A DNA stretch of 64,000 nt, taken from DATJGR01 sp963812255 (GTDB lineage: Bacteria > Pseudomonadota > Gammaproteobacteria > Pseudomonadales > Azotimanducaceae). The notes under the pieces were generated by a model. That model saw only the letters and a list, made by a program, of their open reading frames with translations. It was not told the origin of the DNA and ran no database searches. A program made the position numbers and the translations under genes. Positions 52,755 to 62,964 of this stretch are shown here, piece after piece (position 1 is the first letter of the stretch; each line of letters begins with the position of its first letter). The DNA is taken from assembly GCA_963812255.1 (NCBI GenBank), contig CAWEUM010000003.1, positions 62,001-126,000 of the forward strand. The letters run 5' to 3'.

Positions 52755-52990
52755 CTATGTGCGTCGAACCGCGATGGATGCCAACCGAAGATTCGCGCGT
52801 ACTCTTCGCGGTCCGCGTTGGAGCAGCACCACGGCGCGGCTCGGTGTAGTATCGCCGCCCACAGCGGCTCCTCCAACTGTTCCCAGCGCGCTGCCGCGCG
52901 TCAGAGAGGCGCCGCCGACCGCTCCGACACCCGCGCCGACCGCCGTATTCTCGTCCTGCCGCGACATTCCCGCACACCCACCGCCGCCAT
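52755..52990 (-). pseudogene. Remnant of a small glycine-zipper (OsmB-like) lipoprotein gene
   Basis: The minus strand encodes GGGCAG then ENTAVGAGVGAVGGASLTRGSALGTVGGAAVGG, the glycine-zipper pattern of OsmB-type small lipoproteins, where the Cys would be the lipidation site. A TGA stop lies a few codons upstream of the Cys, so the signal peptide is gone, and the C-terminus runs into an unrelated frame. It is read as a decayed gene. The stretch from the bkd operon to 53347 has nothing else clear. Confidence 0.5.
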
Positions 52991-53167
52991 ATCAGGTCGC
53001 ATCGACCGCCGCGTTCCGTACGCCACCGCTATTGTGTCTCCCCTCGAATATTCCGTTGGTCATCTAGCGACCTCGGCCGTGCATATGTGCGACAGCGTAC
53101 CGACGCAATCTGCCCGGGAAGCGCACATTTTATCATGACGATTCACAGAGGACTCGAAGGAAACGAT

Positions 53168-53254
53168 ATGAACGGGATCACCCGTCCGGTAGGCTACTTC
53201 ATCGTCGCCTCGATCGTCGAAATCCAAGGCGGTCGAAATCGCGAGAACCGTTGA
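53168..53254 (+). CDS. Possible 28-residue small protein or truncated gene start
   Basis: An ATG at 53168 follows a good GAAGGAA ribosome site and opens a 28-codon frame (MNGITRPVGYFIVASIVEIQ...) ending at 53254, with a hydrophobic start. It may be the 5' remnant of a membrane protein gene in this decayed region rather than a working gene. I do not recognise it. Confidence 0.25.
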   Translation: MNGITRPVGYFIVASIVEIQGGRNRENR

Positions 53255-53347
53255 GAGCGTGAGTTAAGTCAAGGACGACGTGCAATTGAATTAATCGGAT
53301 GACGGACCGTTCCAGCCCAACAGCCCGCGCAGACGCACCGCCACGCC

Positions 53348-53665
53348 ATGCCCACGTCGATCGAACGCCCCGGCCCGCAATCCAACGCGCTAGCACACAT
53401 CCACGTTCGCGAGATCGAGACCATGAACCTGATGCAGAATACCGCTACACAAATGGAGAAGACCACAACGCAGGCAGCAACCGGACCGGGAGCGCCGCGA
53501 AAACACCACACCGCACGTGATCGTCGACCCGCCGGCATTCGAACTCAGTGGCTGTGGGGCGTTTGGGGCATGCTCCTCAGCGTACCGATCATCGTCATCG
53601 TCAAGATCATCTCCGAACACATCGAGCCATCGCAGCCGGTAGCTGAGCTACTCGGGGATCGATGA
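53348..53665 (+). pseudogene. Internally deleted AI-2E-family transporter gene
   Basis: The 105-residue frame ends in WLWGVWGMLLSVPIIVIVKIISEHIEPSQPVAELLG, which is the characteristic C-terminus of AI-2E (COG0628) transporters (WGAW/LLAVPL/K...EHIEPL motif). Upstream, the segment VREIETMNLMQNTATQMEKTTTQA resembles the hydrophilic region of the middle of such proteins. A complete member has about 350 residues, so some 250 are missing: a deletion has fused the middle to the end. It is most likely non-functional. It ends 28 bp before the giant glucan synthase gene. Confidence 0.7.
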
Positions 53666-53699
53666 CCGCACTGGCGAAGAAAGGGACGCGCAATTGGCG

Positions 53700-56600
53700 A
53701 TGAACAGCAAGTCGATACTCGCGCATTTGACTCGGTTCGGGTCGCGTTTGCGCACCAGCGATTTTGCGCCGAAGGTGCCCGTCGAGGAACCGCCGCTCCG
53801 ATCGGAAATCCTCAGCGCCGACCAGATGGAACGCTATGGGCGGACCCTGGCTTCGACGCACCAATTGACTCCGCGCAAGAGCCCCGCGCAGCTATTGTCG
53901 CGCCTGGCGGCGAACGAATCGGTACTGATCGACGTCTGCAGAGGATTGACGGACTCGGTGTCGGCGAGTCATCGGGTCAGCCCTCCGGGCGAGTGGCTTC
54001 TCGACAACTTCCATCTCGTCGCCGACCAGATTGCTACCGCGAAGCGGCATTTCCCTCGCGGCTACAGCCAGGAACTCCCCTGTTTGGCGCTGGGCCCGTC
54101 GGCGGGCTTGCCGCGCGTGTACGACCTCGCGCTCGAGACCGTCTCCCACGGTGACGGCCGAGTCGACGCCGACAGCCTGACCCGTTTCGTCGCCGCCTAC
54201 CAATCGGTCACCCCGCTGAAGCTCGGCGAACTCTGGGCAATTCCCATCATGCTGCGGCTCGCCTTGATCGAGAATCTGCGTCGCGTCGGTGTGCGGGTTG
54301 CGCTCGGCAAGGAGGAGCGCGATCTGGCCAATGCCTGGGCCGATCGCATGATGGAGACGGCCGAACAGGATCCGAAGAGCCTCATCGTCGTCATCGCCGA
54401 CATGGCGCGGTCGGCGCCTCCGATGGAAAGTGCGTTCGTCGCGGAGCTGGCGCGCCGACTGCAAGGGCAAAGCGCTCCACTGGCGCTTGCATTGACGTGG
54501 ATCGAACAACAGCTCGCCGAATCCCATCTCACCATCGAACAGCTGGTGCTGCTGGAGAACCAGCGGCAGGCATCGGATCAGGTATCGATCAGCAACAGCA
54601 TCGGCAGCCTGCGCACATTGAGCGCGATCGACTGGGGCAACTTCGTCGAGACGCTGAGCGTCGTGGAAAAATCACTCCGCGAAGATCCTTCGGGCGTCTA
54701 CGCGGCGATGGAGTTTGCCACACGAGACCGCTATCGCCACGCAACCGAACGCATCGCCAAGGCGGGTCGGCTCACCGAAGCGCAGGTGGCCGCCCAGGCG
54801 ATCGAGTTGGCGCGGGCCAACGCCATCGCTCGCGGCGCTCCGGATCGGACTGCGCACGTCGGTTATTTTTTGATCGATGCCGGCGTCGCCGAATTGGAAC
54901 GTGCGGCGGGCGTTGCCGACTCCATCGCTCGCGCGTTGCCGCGGTTCGGCAAACGGTTTCCGTTGTCCGCCTACCTCACTCCAATCGCGTTCATCACGGC
55001 GTCTTTCACCGCCGGCCTCGTCGCCCATGCGCATCGCGTGGGCGCCGAGACGGCAGTCGTCGTTCTGGTGGCCGTGCTCGCGCTCGTGGCAAGCAGTCAG
55101 CTGGCCGTGACGATCGTCAACTGGCTCGCGACGCTGTGGGTGAAACCGCATTCCCTGCCACGGATGGATTTCTCCACCGGCATCGCCGAGCACGCGCGCA
55201 CGCTCGTAGTCGTTCCGACGATGATCAGCAGCGCGCGGAACGTCGAGGAACTGGTCGAAGCCCTCGAAGTGCGTTTCCTAGCCAATCGCGATCCGCGCCT
55301 CCACTTTGGACTGCTGACCGATTTCCTCGACGCATCCGAACAATCGCTGCCTGACGACGCAGCCCTGCTGCGAGCGACGGAAGGGCATATCAACAAACTC
55401 AATGAAAAGTACGGCGGCGGTTTCCATTTGTTTCACCGACCGCGTCGCTGGAGCGCGGAGTCGCGGATCTGGATGGGACACGAACGCAAGCGCGGCAAGC
55501 TCGCCGACCTGAACGCGCTGCTACGCGGCGGTGACGCAAGCGGATTTTCGCTGGTCGTCGGCGCCACCGATATCCTCGCGCAGATCAAGTACGTCATTAC
55601 GCTGGATACGGACACGCAACTACCGCGTGATGCGGCGCACCAGTTTGTCGGCACCATGGCGCACCCGCTGAATATCCCCAGCTTCGACGAAACCGGGAAG
55701 CACTCGGATCGTCGGGTGGTGACATCGGGCCACGGGATCCTGCAACCCCGCGTCTCCGCCAGCCTGCCGGCCACGAATCGATCGCGATATGCGCGCGTGT
55801 ACGGCGGCGAACCCGGCATCGACCCCTACACGCGGACCGTGTCTGACGTGTACCAGGACATCTTCGATGAGGGCTCATTCATCGGCAAAGGCATTTACGA
55901 CGTCGACGCGTTCGAACGCGCGCTGCGAGGACGGTTTCCCGTCAACCGCATCCTCAGCCACGATCTGCTCGAGGGCTGCTACGCCCGTTCCGGCTTGTTG
56001 AGTGACACCGAACTCTATGAAGAGTTTCCCGCGCGCTACAGCGCCGACGTAGCCCGCCGCCGTCGCTGGATCCGCGGCGACTGGCAACTCGTGGGATGGC
56101 TGCGGCGACGTGTGACGGGACCCGATGGACGTCGCGAACGCAATACGCTGTCGATGTTGTCGCAATGGAAGGTGTTCGACAATCTTCGGCGTAGCCTCGT
56201 TCCGGTCGCGCTCACGGCACTGCTGCTGCTCGGATGGGCCACGCTGTCGCCGACCTGGTTCTGGACCGCGATGGTGCTTGGAATCCTGCTGACACCCACG
56301 GTCATCGGCTTGTTTTCCGATCTTGCCGACAGACCTGCTGAGCTGCCGCTGGCACCGCATCTGGCCGCGGTCGAACGCACCGCTCGACGGCACCTCGTGC
56401 AGGCGCTGCTCTCGCTGACGTTCCTGCCATACGAAGCGTTCTTCTGTCTTGACGCCATCGTGCGGACGATTGGTCGGATGTTGATCACCCATCGGCGCCT
56501 GCTCGAGTGGATTCCATCGAACACCTTCGACCGTACGCTCGAGCAACGTAACCGAGCGGACTTGTTCGCGTCGTATCGATCGATGGCGATCGCCCCGGCG

Positions 56601-59600
56601 ATTGCCGCCACCGCGTTCGTCGGACTGGGCATCGCACATCCCATGGCATTGGCTGTGGCGGCACCGGTTCTGTTGCTGTGGGCCGCATCGCCCGCCGTCG
56701 CGTGGTGGATGAGTCGACCGTTGCAGCGTCGCAGTGCCGCGCTGACGAGCGATCAGACGCAGTTCCTGCGCGCTCTGGCACGAAGGACCTGGGCGTATTT
56801 CGAGACCTATGTCGGCGCCGACGATCACTGGTTGCCACCGGACAACGTGCAGGATCAGCCAACCCCCACGATCGCTCATCGAACCTCCCCCACCAATATG
56901 GGCCTCGCGCTGCTCGCAAACCTGACGGCACATGACTTTGGCTATCTGTCGATCGGACAACTACTGACGCGCACGTCCGACACGTTGAACGCAATGGATT
57001 CGCTGGAACGCTTTCGCGGTCACTTCTACAACTGGTACGACACGCGAACGCGAACGCCTCTGTCGCCTTTGTATGTCTCGACGGTAGACAGCGGCAACCT
57101 CGCCGGTCACCTGTTGACACTGCGACCGGGAGTCGCCGCGCTGTGCGATGCACCGATTCTCAATGCGCGCTGGCTCGAAGGCCTGCGCGACACGTTCTCG
57201 ATCCTGCTCGAGGCCGTCGGTGACGATACACGCATGCACGTTGCGGCGTTCGATACCGCGCTCACGTCAGCTGCCGCCGTAAGACCCACCACGCTGCCCG
57301 GCGCATGGGACTGTCTGCAAACGCTGGTCGCGCTTTCGAGCGCTCTAGCAGCGGAACTACCTGCGATTCCAACCGCCGACGGCAGCGACGAAACCGGCGT
57401 CTGGGCGGCGGCACTCGCACGACAGTGCGCCGGGCTGCGCGACGAACTCGTCGTGCTCGCACCGTGGCTGGGGCAAACGTTCGCGACTCATGCGGAGATT
57501 CCGGGGGCGAAGACCATCCCGACGCTTCGCGAACTAGCGGCGCTCGCCTCGGTTGGCCCGCCAACAGACGAATCCGGGCGCGATAACGGCACAACGTCCG
57601 GAGTCGGACACCCATCCGACGCGATACGCACGCTCGTCGCGCAAAGTGCAGATCGCGCCGCGGCGGTGATAGAAACGATCCATCGACTGGTGCTGCAGAC
57701 GTCAGCGCTCGCGGCAATGGACTACGGTTTCCTGTTCGACAAAGTGCGCCGCCAATTGGTGATCGGTTACAACGCAACAGAGCACCGCCGCGATGACGGC
57801 TGTTATGACCTCCTCGCCTCGGAAGCGCGTTTGTGCAACTTCGTCGCCATCGCGCAGGGACAGGTGCCGAAGGAAAGCTGGTTCGCACTCGGCCGTCAGC
57901 TCACGTCCGTCGGCGGGACGCCGGCTCTGCTGGCATGGAGCGGCTCGATGTTCGAATACCTGATGCCGCTGCTGGTCATGCCGACTTACGAGCATACGCT
58001 CCTCGATCAGACCTACTCGGCCGCTGTCGAACGACAGATCGAGTATGGCCGCCAACGCGGCGTGCCGTGGGGCATGTCCGAGAGTGGCTACAACGCCGTA
58101 GACGTACAGCTCAACTATCAATATCGCGCGTTCGGCGTTCCCGGACTGGGCCTGAAGCGCGGGCTCGGCAACGATCTCGTCGTCGCTCCCTATGCTTCGG
58201 CGCTCGCGTTGATGGTGGCGCCCGAGGCCGCGTGTCTCAACCTGCAGCGTCTGTCCGACAGCGGAATGGCAGGACGCCTAGGATTGTTCGAGGCGATCGA
58301 TTTCACCCCGTCGCGCTTGCGACGCGGCGAGTCCAGCGGCGTGGTCCGGTCATTCATGGCCCACCATCAGGCGATGAGCCTGCTCGCGTACGCGTATCTG
58401 TTGCTGGGGCGGCCGATGCAGAGGCGCTTCGTGTCGGATCCCGCGTTGCAAGCGACATTGCCGCTGCTGCAGGAACGCATTCCCAGGGTCACGCTGTTTC
58501 ACTCGGGCACCGAAGAATTCGACGATATCCGAACGACCTCGATCGGCCCCGAAATGCAGGTGCGTGTGCTGACCAATCCAGGTGCGCCAACGCCCGAGGT
58601 ACAGTTGCTGTCGAACGGCCGCTACCACGTGATGGTCACCGACGCGGGCGGCGGCAGTAGTCGGTGGAAGGATCTGGCAGTGACCCGCTGGCGCGAGGAC
58701 ACCACCTGCGACAACTGGGGCACGTTCTGCTATCTGCGCGACCAAGCGAGCGGCGAGTTCTGGTCGACGGCGTATCAACCGACGCTACGGCAATCCGATC
58801 ATTACGAGGCGATCTTCTCCGAAGGGCGCGCCGAGTTTCGCCGCCGGGATCTCGACCTCGAGACGCACACCGAGATCGTGGTATCGCCGGTAGACGATAT
58901 CGAAATGCGTCGGGTGCATATCACGAACCGGTCGTGGACGCCGCGCACAATCGAGATAACGAGCTACGCGGAAGTCGTTCTTGCGCCCGCCGCGGCAGAC
59001 GCGCTGCATCCGGCATTCAGCAACCTGTTCGTGCAAACGGAAATTCTGCGGGACCCCCGCGCCATTCTCTGCACGCGCAGGCCACGTTCCCCCAACGAGC
59101 AGGTACCGTGGATGTTCCATCTGATGACCGTGCATGGCGCGAATGCCACCGGGATCTCGTTCGAAACCGATCGAATGCGCTTCATCGGTCGCGGAGGTTC
59201 GGTCGCAGCACCGCTTGCGATGACCGTCGCGGGTGCGCTGTCGGACACCCAAGGTTCGGTACTGGATCCGATCGTCGCGATCCGACAGCGGGTGATCATC
59301 GAAGCTCGAGCCACGGTCACGATCGACGTCGTGTCCGGCGTTGCCGGGACCCACGACGCCGTCCTGCATCTGGTCGACAAGTATCAGGATCGCCCGCTCG
59401 CCGATCGCGAGTTCGAACTGACGTGGACGCACAGTCAAGTGGTGCTGCGTCAACTCAATGCCACCGAGGCCGATTCACAACTCTACGCGCGCCTGGCCAG
59501 TTCCGTGATCTATGCCAACGCATCGTTGCGCGCCGCGCCCGGTGTTCTCATTCGAAACCAGCGCGGACAATCCGGTCTCTGGGGTTATGCCGTCTCAGGC

Positions 59601-62471
59601 GACCTGCCGATCGTGCTGTTGCAGATCGCAGACGCCGCGAACATCGAACTGGTACGGCAGCTGGTGCAGGCGCACGCCTATTGGCGCCTGAAGGGACTCG
59701 CCGTGGATCTGGTGATCTGGAACGAAGAGCGTCATGGCTACCGACAGCAACTTCAGGAACAGATTGTCGGCCTGATCGCGGCCGGTGTCGAAGCGCACTT
59801 CGTCGATCGACCCGGAGGCATATTCGTTCGACGCACTGAACAGATGTCCCCCGAGGACCGCGATCTATTCGAATCCGTCGCGCGCGCCATCATCAGCGAC
59901 GCTCGTGGAACGCTGGCCGACCAGATCAACCGGCGGGGCCCCGCAGAAGCGCGACCCTCGCTGCTCGTCCCGACCCGGGTCCATCGTCCGAGAACGGCCG
60001 CAGTCGAGGTCTCGCCAACGCACGATCTCCTGCTCGCCAACGGCATCGGGGGATTCAGCGACGACGGGTGCGAATACGTCATTGCACCACGCCCCGGTGA
60101 CACGACACCGGCGCCGTGGGCAAACGTGCTGGCCAATCCACTATTCGGCACCGTCATCTCGGAAAGCGGTCTCGGCTATACGTGGAGCGACAACGCGCAC
60201 GAGTTTCGCCTCACGCCGTGGCACAACGATCCCGTCGACGAGTCGAACGGCGAAGCGTTATACCTTCGCGACGAGGAGACCGGCCACTTCTGGTCGCCTA
60301 CTTCATCCCCGCGGGGTGGCGCCGGTCCCTATGTGACCCGGCACGGATTCGGCTACAGCGTGTTCGAACACGTCGAGGACGGCCTGCGCTCGGAGTTGAC
60401 CGTGTTCGTGGCACTCGACACAGCGGTCAAGTTCTCTTCTCTGAAGGTGACCAATCAATCGGGCCGCGCCCGCCGCTTATCCGCGACCGGCTACGTCGAG
60501 TGGGTGTTGGGGGACCTGCGAGCGAAGTCGGCGCTGCACGTCGCCACTTCGATCGAGTTCAAGACCGGTGCTTTGTTGGCCCGCAATCCCTACAACAATG
60601 AGTTCGCCGGATGGGTGGCCTTTTTCGACGTCGACGATGCGGCGCATAGCGTCACCAGTGACCGCGCCGAATTTCTCGGCCGCAACGGAACGTTGCGCGA
60701 TCCCGCAGCGATGAGCCGAACGCGCCTCAGCGGCCGCGTTGGCGCCGGTCTCGATCCGTGCGCCGCGATCCAAGTAGTCTTCGACCTGGCGGACGGACAA
60801 GAACACGAGATCGTGTTTCGTCTCGGTGCAGCGAACAGCGCCGAGGCGGCCGGACACCTTGTGCAGCGCCACCGGGGAATCGCCGCCGCACAGGACGCGC
60901 TCGATGTCGTCGTGCGGTATTGGCGGCACACGCTGACGGCGGTGCAGGTAGACACGCCCGACGCTGCGTTGAACGCGCTGACCAATGGTTGGCTGATCTA
61001 TCAAACACTGGCATGCCGGCTTTGGGCGCGAAGCGGCTTTTACCAATCGGGCGGTGCATACGGTTTTCGCGATCAGTTACAGGACGTGATGGCGCTGGTG
61101 CACGCCGAGCCGGGACTCGTGCGCGCGCAGATCGCACTCTGTGCGAGCCGCCAGTTCGTCGAAGGCGACGTTCAGCATTGGTGGCACCCCCCGACGGGGC
61201 GCGGTGTACGCACGCACTGTTCGGACGACTACCTGTGGCTTCCGCTGGCGGCGTGCCGATACGTCCACGCCACGGGCGACACGTCGATTCTCGACGAGAC
61301 CGCACACTTCCTCGACGGCCGCGCGGTCCCCGCGGACGACGACTCCTACTACGACTTGCCGGGACGCTCCGACGAAAGCGCCAGCATCTACCAGCATTGC
61401 GTGCGGGCAATTCTTCGCGGGCTGCGATTCGGCGAGCACGGACTGCCGCTGATCGGCTCCGGCGATTGGAACGACGGCATGAATCGGGTCGGCATGCACG
61501 GCAAGGGCGAAAGCGTCTGGCTGGCGTTCTTCCTGTATCACGTGCTCCAAGAGTTCGCTGCGCTCGCGCGCAGGCGCGACGACACGGCGTTCGCCGAACG
61601 CTGCGACACCGAGGCACGTGACCTGAAGGTGCGAATTGAAGCGAATGCGTGGGACGGCGATTGGTATCGACGCGCCTATTTCGACGACGGATCGCCGCTC
61701 GGCTCCGTCGACAACATCGAGTGCCGGATCGATTCGATTGCGCAGAGTTGGTCGGTGCTATCCGGCGCCGCGGATCCTGCACGCTCGCGCAGCGCCATGA
61801 ATGCAGTCTACAAACACCTCGTTCGTCCGGAGGCCGCGCTGATCCAGCTGCTCGATCCGCCATTCGACACGTCCGACCTCGACCCCGGCTACATCCGAGG
61901 CTACGTCCCCGGTGTGCGCGAGAATGGCGGCCAGTACACGCACAGTGCGATCTGGACTGCCATGGCATTCGCTGCGATCGGCGACACTACGCGGGCGTGG
62001 CAACTGACCGGCATGATCAATCCTGTGAACCACTCTCTCAGCGCTGCCGGCGCAGCACGGTACAAAGTCGAACCGTACGTCATTGCCGCTGACGTCTACG
62101 CGCTGGCGCCGCACACCGGACGCGGCGGCTGGACCTGGTACACCGGATCGGCAGGCTGGATGTATCGCCTCATCGTGGAGTCGCTGCTCGGACTCCGGCT
62201 CGAAGGGGATCGGCTGGGATTCGTGCCCCGCATGCCGCCCGAATGGAATGAATACAAATTGCGCTACCGGTATCGCGAGACCTACTACGACATCGCGGTG
62301 CAACGCGTCGATGCGCGGGGCGGCTCCGAACCGGGTCACGTCGGACTCATCGTCGATGGCGTGGTACAAGCGGTCCAATTCGTATCGCTCCTCGACGATC
62401 GACAGCAGCACTCCGTAGAGGTCCACATCGACACGAGTGGCAACCTCGAGTTCGGAACTGCCGCCAGCTGA
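53700..62471 (+). CDS. ndvB: Cyclic beta-1,2-glucan synthase-like giant protein (NdvB/Cgs family)
   Basis: This 2923-residue inner-membrane enzyme makes cyclic beta-1,2-glucan, an osmoprotective periplasmic oligosaccharide. Order by rough residue: membrane helices at 424-480, the GT84 transferase region (480-820, with TLDTDTQLPRDA about 635 and RRRRWIRGDWQ about 786-796), helices at 834-870 and 970-1005, a glucoamylase-like domain (1338-1570, with MSESGYNA about 1460), and two GH94-like regions (about 1600-1950 and 2100-2900, with the catalytic SGDWNDGM about 2585-2592). Length and order match Rhizobium NdvB (about 2830). ATG 53700 or the TTG at 53694 may start it. No NdvA exporter is adjacent. 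Confidence 0.9.
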   Translation: MNSKSILAHLTRFGSRLRTSDFAPKVPVEEPPLRSEILSADQMERYGRTLASTHQLTPRKSPAQLLSRLAANESVLIDVCRGLTDSVSASHRVSPPGEWLLDNFHLVADQIATAKRHFPRGYSQELPCLALGPSAGLPRVYDLALETVSHGDGRVDADSLTRFVAAYQSVTPLKLGELWAIPIMLRLALIENLRRVGVRVALGKEERDLANAWADRMMETAEQDPKSLIVVIADMARSAPPMESAFVAELARRLQGQSAPLALALTWIEQQLAESHLTIEQLVLLENQRQASDQVSISNSIGSLRTLSAIDWGNFVETLSVVEKSLREDPSGVYAAMEFATRDRYRHATERIAKAGRLTEAQVAAQAIELARANAIARGAPDRTAHVGYFLIDAGVAELERAAGVADSIARALPRFGKRFPLSAYLTPIAFITASFTAGLVAHAHRVGAETAVVVLVAVLALVASSQLAVTIVNWLATLWVKPHSLPRMDFSTGIAEHARTLVVVPTMISSARNVEELVEALEVRFLANRDPRLHFGLLTDFLDASEQSLPDDAALLRATEGHINKLNEKYGGGFHLFHRPRRWSAESRIWMGHERKRGKLADLNALLRGGDASGFSLVVGATDILAQIKYVITLDTDTQLPRDAAHQFVGTMAHPLNIPSFDETGKHSDRRVVTSGHGILQPRVSASLPATNRSRYARVYGGEPGIDPYTRTVSDVYQDIFDEGSFIGKGIYDVDAFERALRGRFPVNRILSHDLLEGCYARSGLLSDTELYEEFPARYSADVARRRRWIRGDWQLVGWLRRRVTGPDGRRERNTLSMLSQWKVFDNLRRSLVPVALTALLLLGWATLSPTWFWTAMVLGILLTPTVIGLFSDLADRPAELPLAPHLAAVERTARRHLVQALLSLTFLPYEAFFCLDAIVRTIGRMLITHRRLLEWIPSNTFDRTLEQRNRADLFASYRSMAIAPAIAATAFVGLGIAHPMALAVAAPVLLLWAASPAVAWWMSRPLQRRSAALTSDQTQFLRALARRTWAYFETYVGADDHWLPPDNVQDQPTPTIAHRTSPTNMGLALLANLTAHDFGYLSIGQLLTRTSDTLNAMDSLERFRGHFYNWYDTRTRTPLSPLYVSTVDSGNLAGHLLTLRPGVAALCDAPILNARWLEGLRDTFSILLEAVGDDTRMHVAAFDTALTSAAAVRPTTLPGAWDCLQTLVALSSALAAELPAIPTADGSDETGVWAAALARQCAGLRDELVVLAPWLGQTFATHAEIPGAKTIPTLRELAALASVGPPTDESGRDNGTTSGVGHPSDAIRTLVAQSADRAAAVIETIHRLVLQTSALAAMDYGFLFDKVRRQLVIGYNATEHRRDDGCYDLLASEARLCNFVAIAQGQVPKESWFALGRQLTSVGGTPALLAWSGSMFEYLMPLLVMPTYEHTLLDQTYSAAVERQIEYGRQRGVPWGMSESGYNAVDVQLNYQYRAFGVPGLGLKRGLGNDLVVAPYASALALMVAPEAACLNLQRLSDSGMAGRLGLFEAIDFTPSRLRRGESSGVVRSFMAHHQAMSLLAYAYLLLGRPMQRRFVSDPALQATLPLLQERIPRVTLFHSGTEEFDDIRTTSIGPEMQVRVLTNPGAPTPEVQLLSNGRYHVMVTDAGGGSSRWKDLAVTRWREDTTCDNWGTFCYLRDQASGEFWSTAYQPTLRQSDHYEAIFSEGRAEFRRRDLDLETHTEIVVSPVDDIEMRRVHITNRSWTPRTIEITSYAEVVLAPAAADALHPAFSNLFVQTEILRDPRAILCTRRPRSPNEQVPWMFHLMTVHGANATGISFETDRMRFIGRGGSVAAPLAMTVAGALSDTQGSVLDPIVAIRQRVIIEARATVTIDVVSGVAGTHDAVLHLVDKYQDRPLADREFELTWTHSQVVLRQLNATEADSQLYARLASSVIYANASLRAAPGVLIRNQRGQSGLWGYAVSGDLPIVLLQIADAANIELVRQLVQAHAYWRLKGLAVDLVIWNEERHGYRQQLQEQIVGLIAAGVEAHFVDRPGGIFVRRTEQMSPEDRDLFESVARAIISDARGTLADQINRRGPAEARPSLLVPTRVHRPRTAAVEVSPTHDLLLANGIGGFSDDGCEYVIAPRPGDTTPAPWANVLANPLFGTVISESGLGYTWSDNAHEFRLTPWHNDPVDESNGEALYLRDEETGHFWSPTSSPRGGAGPYVTRHGFGYSVFEHVEDGLRSELTVFVALDTAVKFSSLKVTNQSGRARRLSATGYVEWVLGDLRAKSALHVATSIEFKTGALLARNPYNNEFAGWVAFFDVDDAAHSVTSDRAEFLGRNGTLRDPAAMSRTRLSGRVGAGLDPCAAIQVVFDLADGQEHEIVFRLGAANSAEAAGHLVQRHRGIAAAQDALDVVVRYWRHTLTAVQVDTPDAALNALTNGWLIYQTLACRLWARSGFYQSGGAYGFRDQLQDVMALVHAEPGLVRAQIALCASRQFVEGDVQHWWHPPTGRGVRTHCSDDYLWLPLAACRYVHATGDTSILDETAHFLDGRAVPADDDSYYDLPGRSDESASIYQHCVRAILRGLRFGEHGLPLIGSGDWNDGMNRVGMHGKGESVWLAFFLYHVLQEFAALARRRDDTAFAERCDTEARDLKVRIEANAWDGDWYRRAYFDDGSPLGSVDNIECRIDSIAQSWSVLSGAADPARSRSAMNAVYKHLVRPEAALIQLLDPPFDTSDLDPGYIRGYVPGVRENGGQYTHSAIWTAMAFAAIGDTTRAWQLTGMINPVNHSLSAAGAARYKVEPYVIAADVYALAPHTGRGGWTWYTGSAGWMYRLIVESLLGLRLEGDRLGFVPRMPPEWNEYKLRYRYRETYYDIAVQRVDARGGSEPGHVGLIVDGVVQAVQFVSLLDDRQQHSVEVHIDTSGNLEFGTAAS

Positions 62472-62928
62472 AGCGCCGGCGAAATCCCGCAGACCGATTC
62501 GAGCGAGGTTCAACCGGATGCGCTCGCTTATCGGCGTTATTCCTGGTGCGAATGATCGGATTTCAGCAGTTGCGCATCGCACTTGGCATCGAGCCTTTTC
62601 AACGTCTTCGCGGGACGAGCCGGCTGTTGTTCCGCGTTACGATCGCTCGGCCATCCAACGCGTGTTTGTAGATGCGTGCTTCCTGCTCATGATCGAGTCG
62701 CGCTGCGGAGTCGTGTGGAGGCGCGTCCTTCACTGCCTCGGGTCTCTATGCGGTAGTGCATGACGGCGTTGCCGCTACGCAGATGAGGATCGTCATCTTG
62801 GTGCCGCGTCGCATTCGGCGGCGAGACGTAGTCTGTCATCAACGGGATCGGGTAGGCGCCTCCGCCCCCATAGCCCGCCGCCGACCCATTAGTAGCGATA
62901 GCCGTAGTAGCCCAGATTTGAAACGAAA
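62472..62928. other. Intergenic stretch without a supported gene
   Basis: Between the glucan synthase stop and the SYLF gene's terminator I see only short frames in several phases with no recognised domain and no good ribosome site. Confidence 0.5.
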
Positions 62929-62949
62929 CGGCGCTCACGATGAGCGCCG
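62921..62949 (-). terminator. Intrinsic terminator of the SYLF-domain gene
   Basis: On the minus strand CGGCGCTCA-TCG-TGAGCGCCG (62949-62929) forms a perfect 9-bp stem followed by TTTCGTTT (62928-62921). It lies 16 bp after the SYLF gene stop at 62965, as expected for rho-independent termination. Confidence 0.8.
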
Positions 62950-62964
62950 GCATTCCGTCCTGAT

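Noticed and set aside
62687..62953. 88-codon minus-strand frame starting in the SYLF terminator
   Set aside because: Its first codons lie within the terminator hairpin, there is no ribosome site, and no domain is seen.
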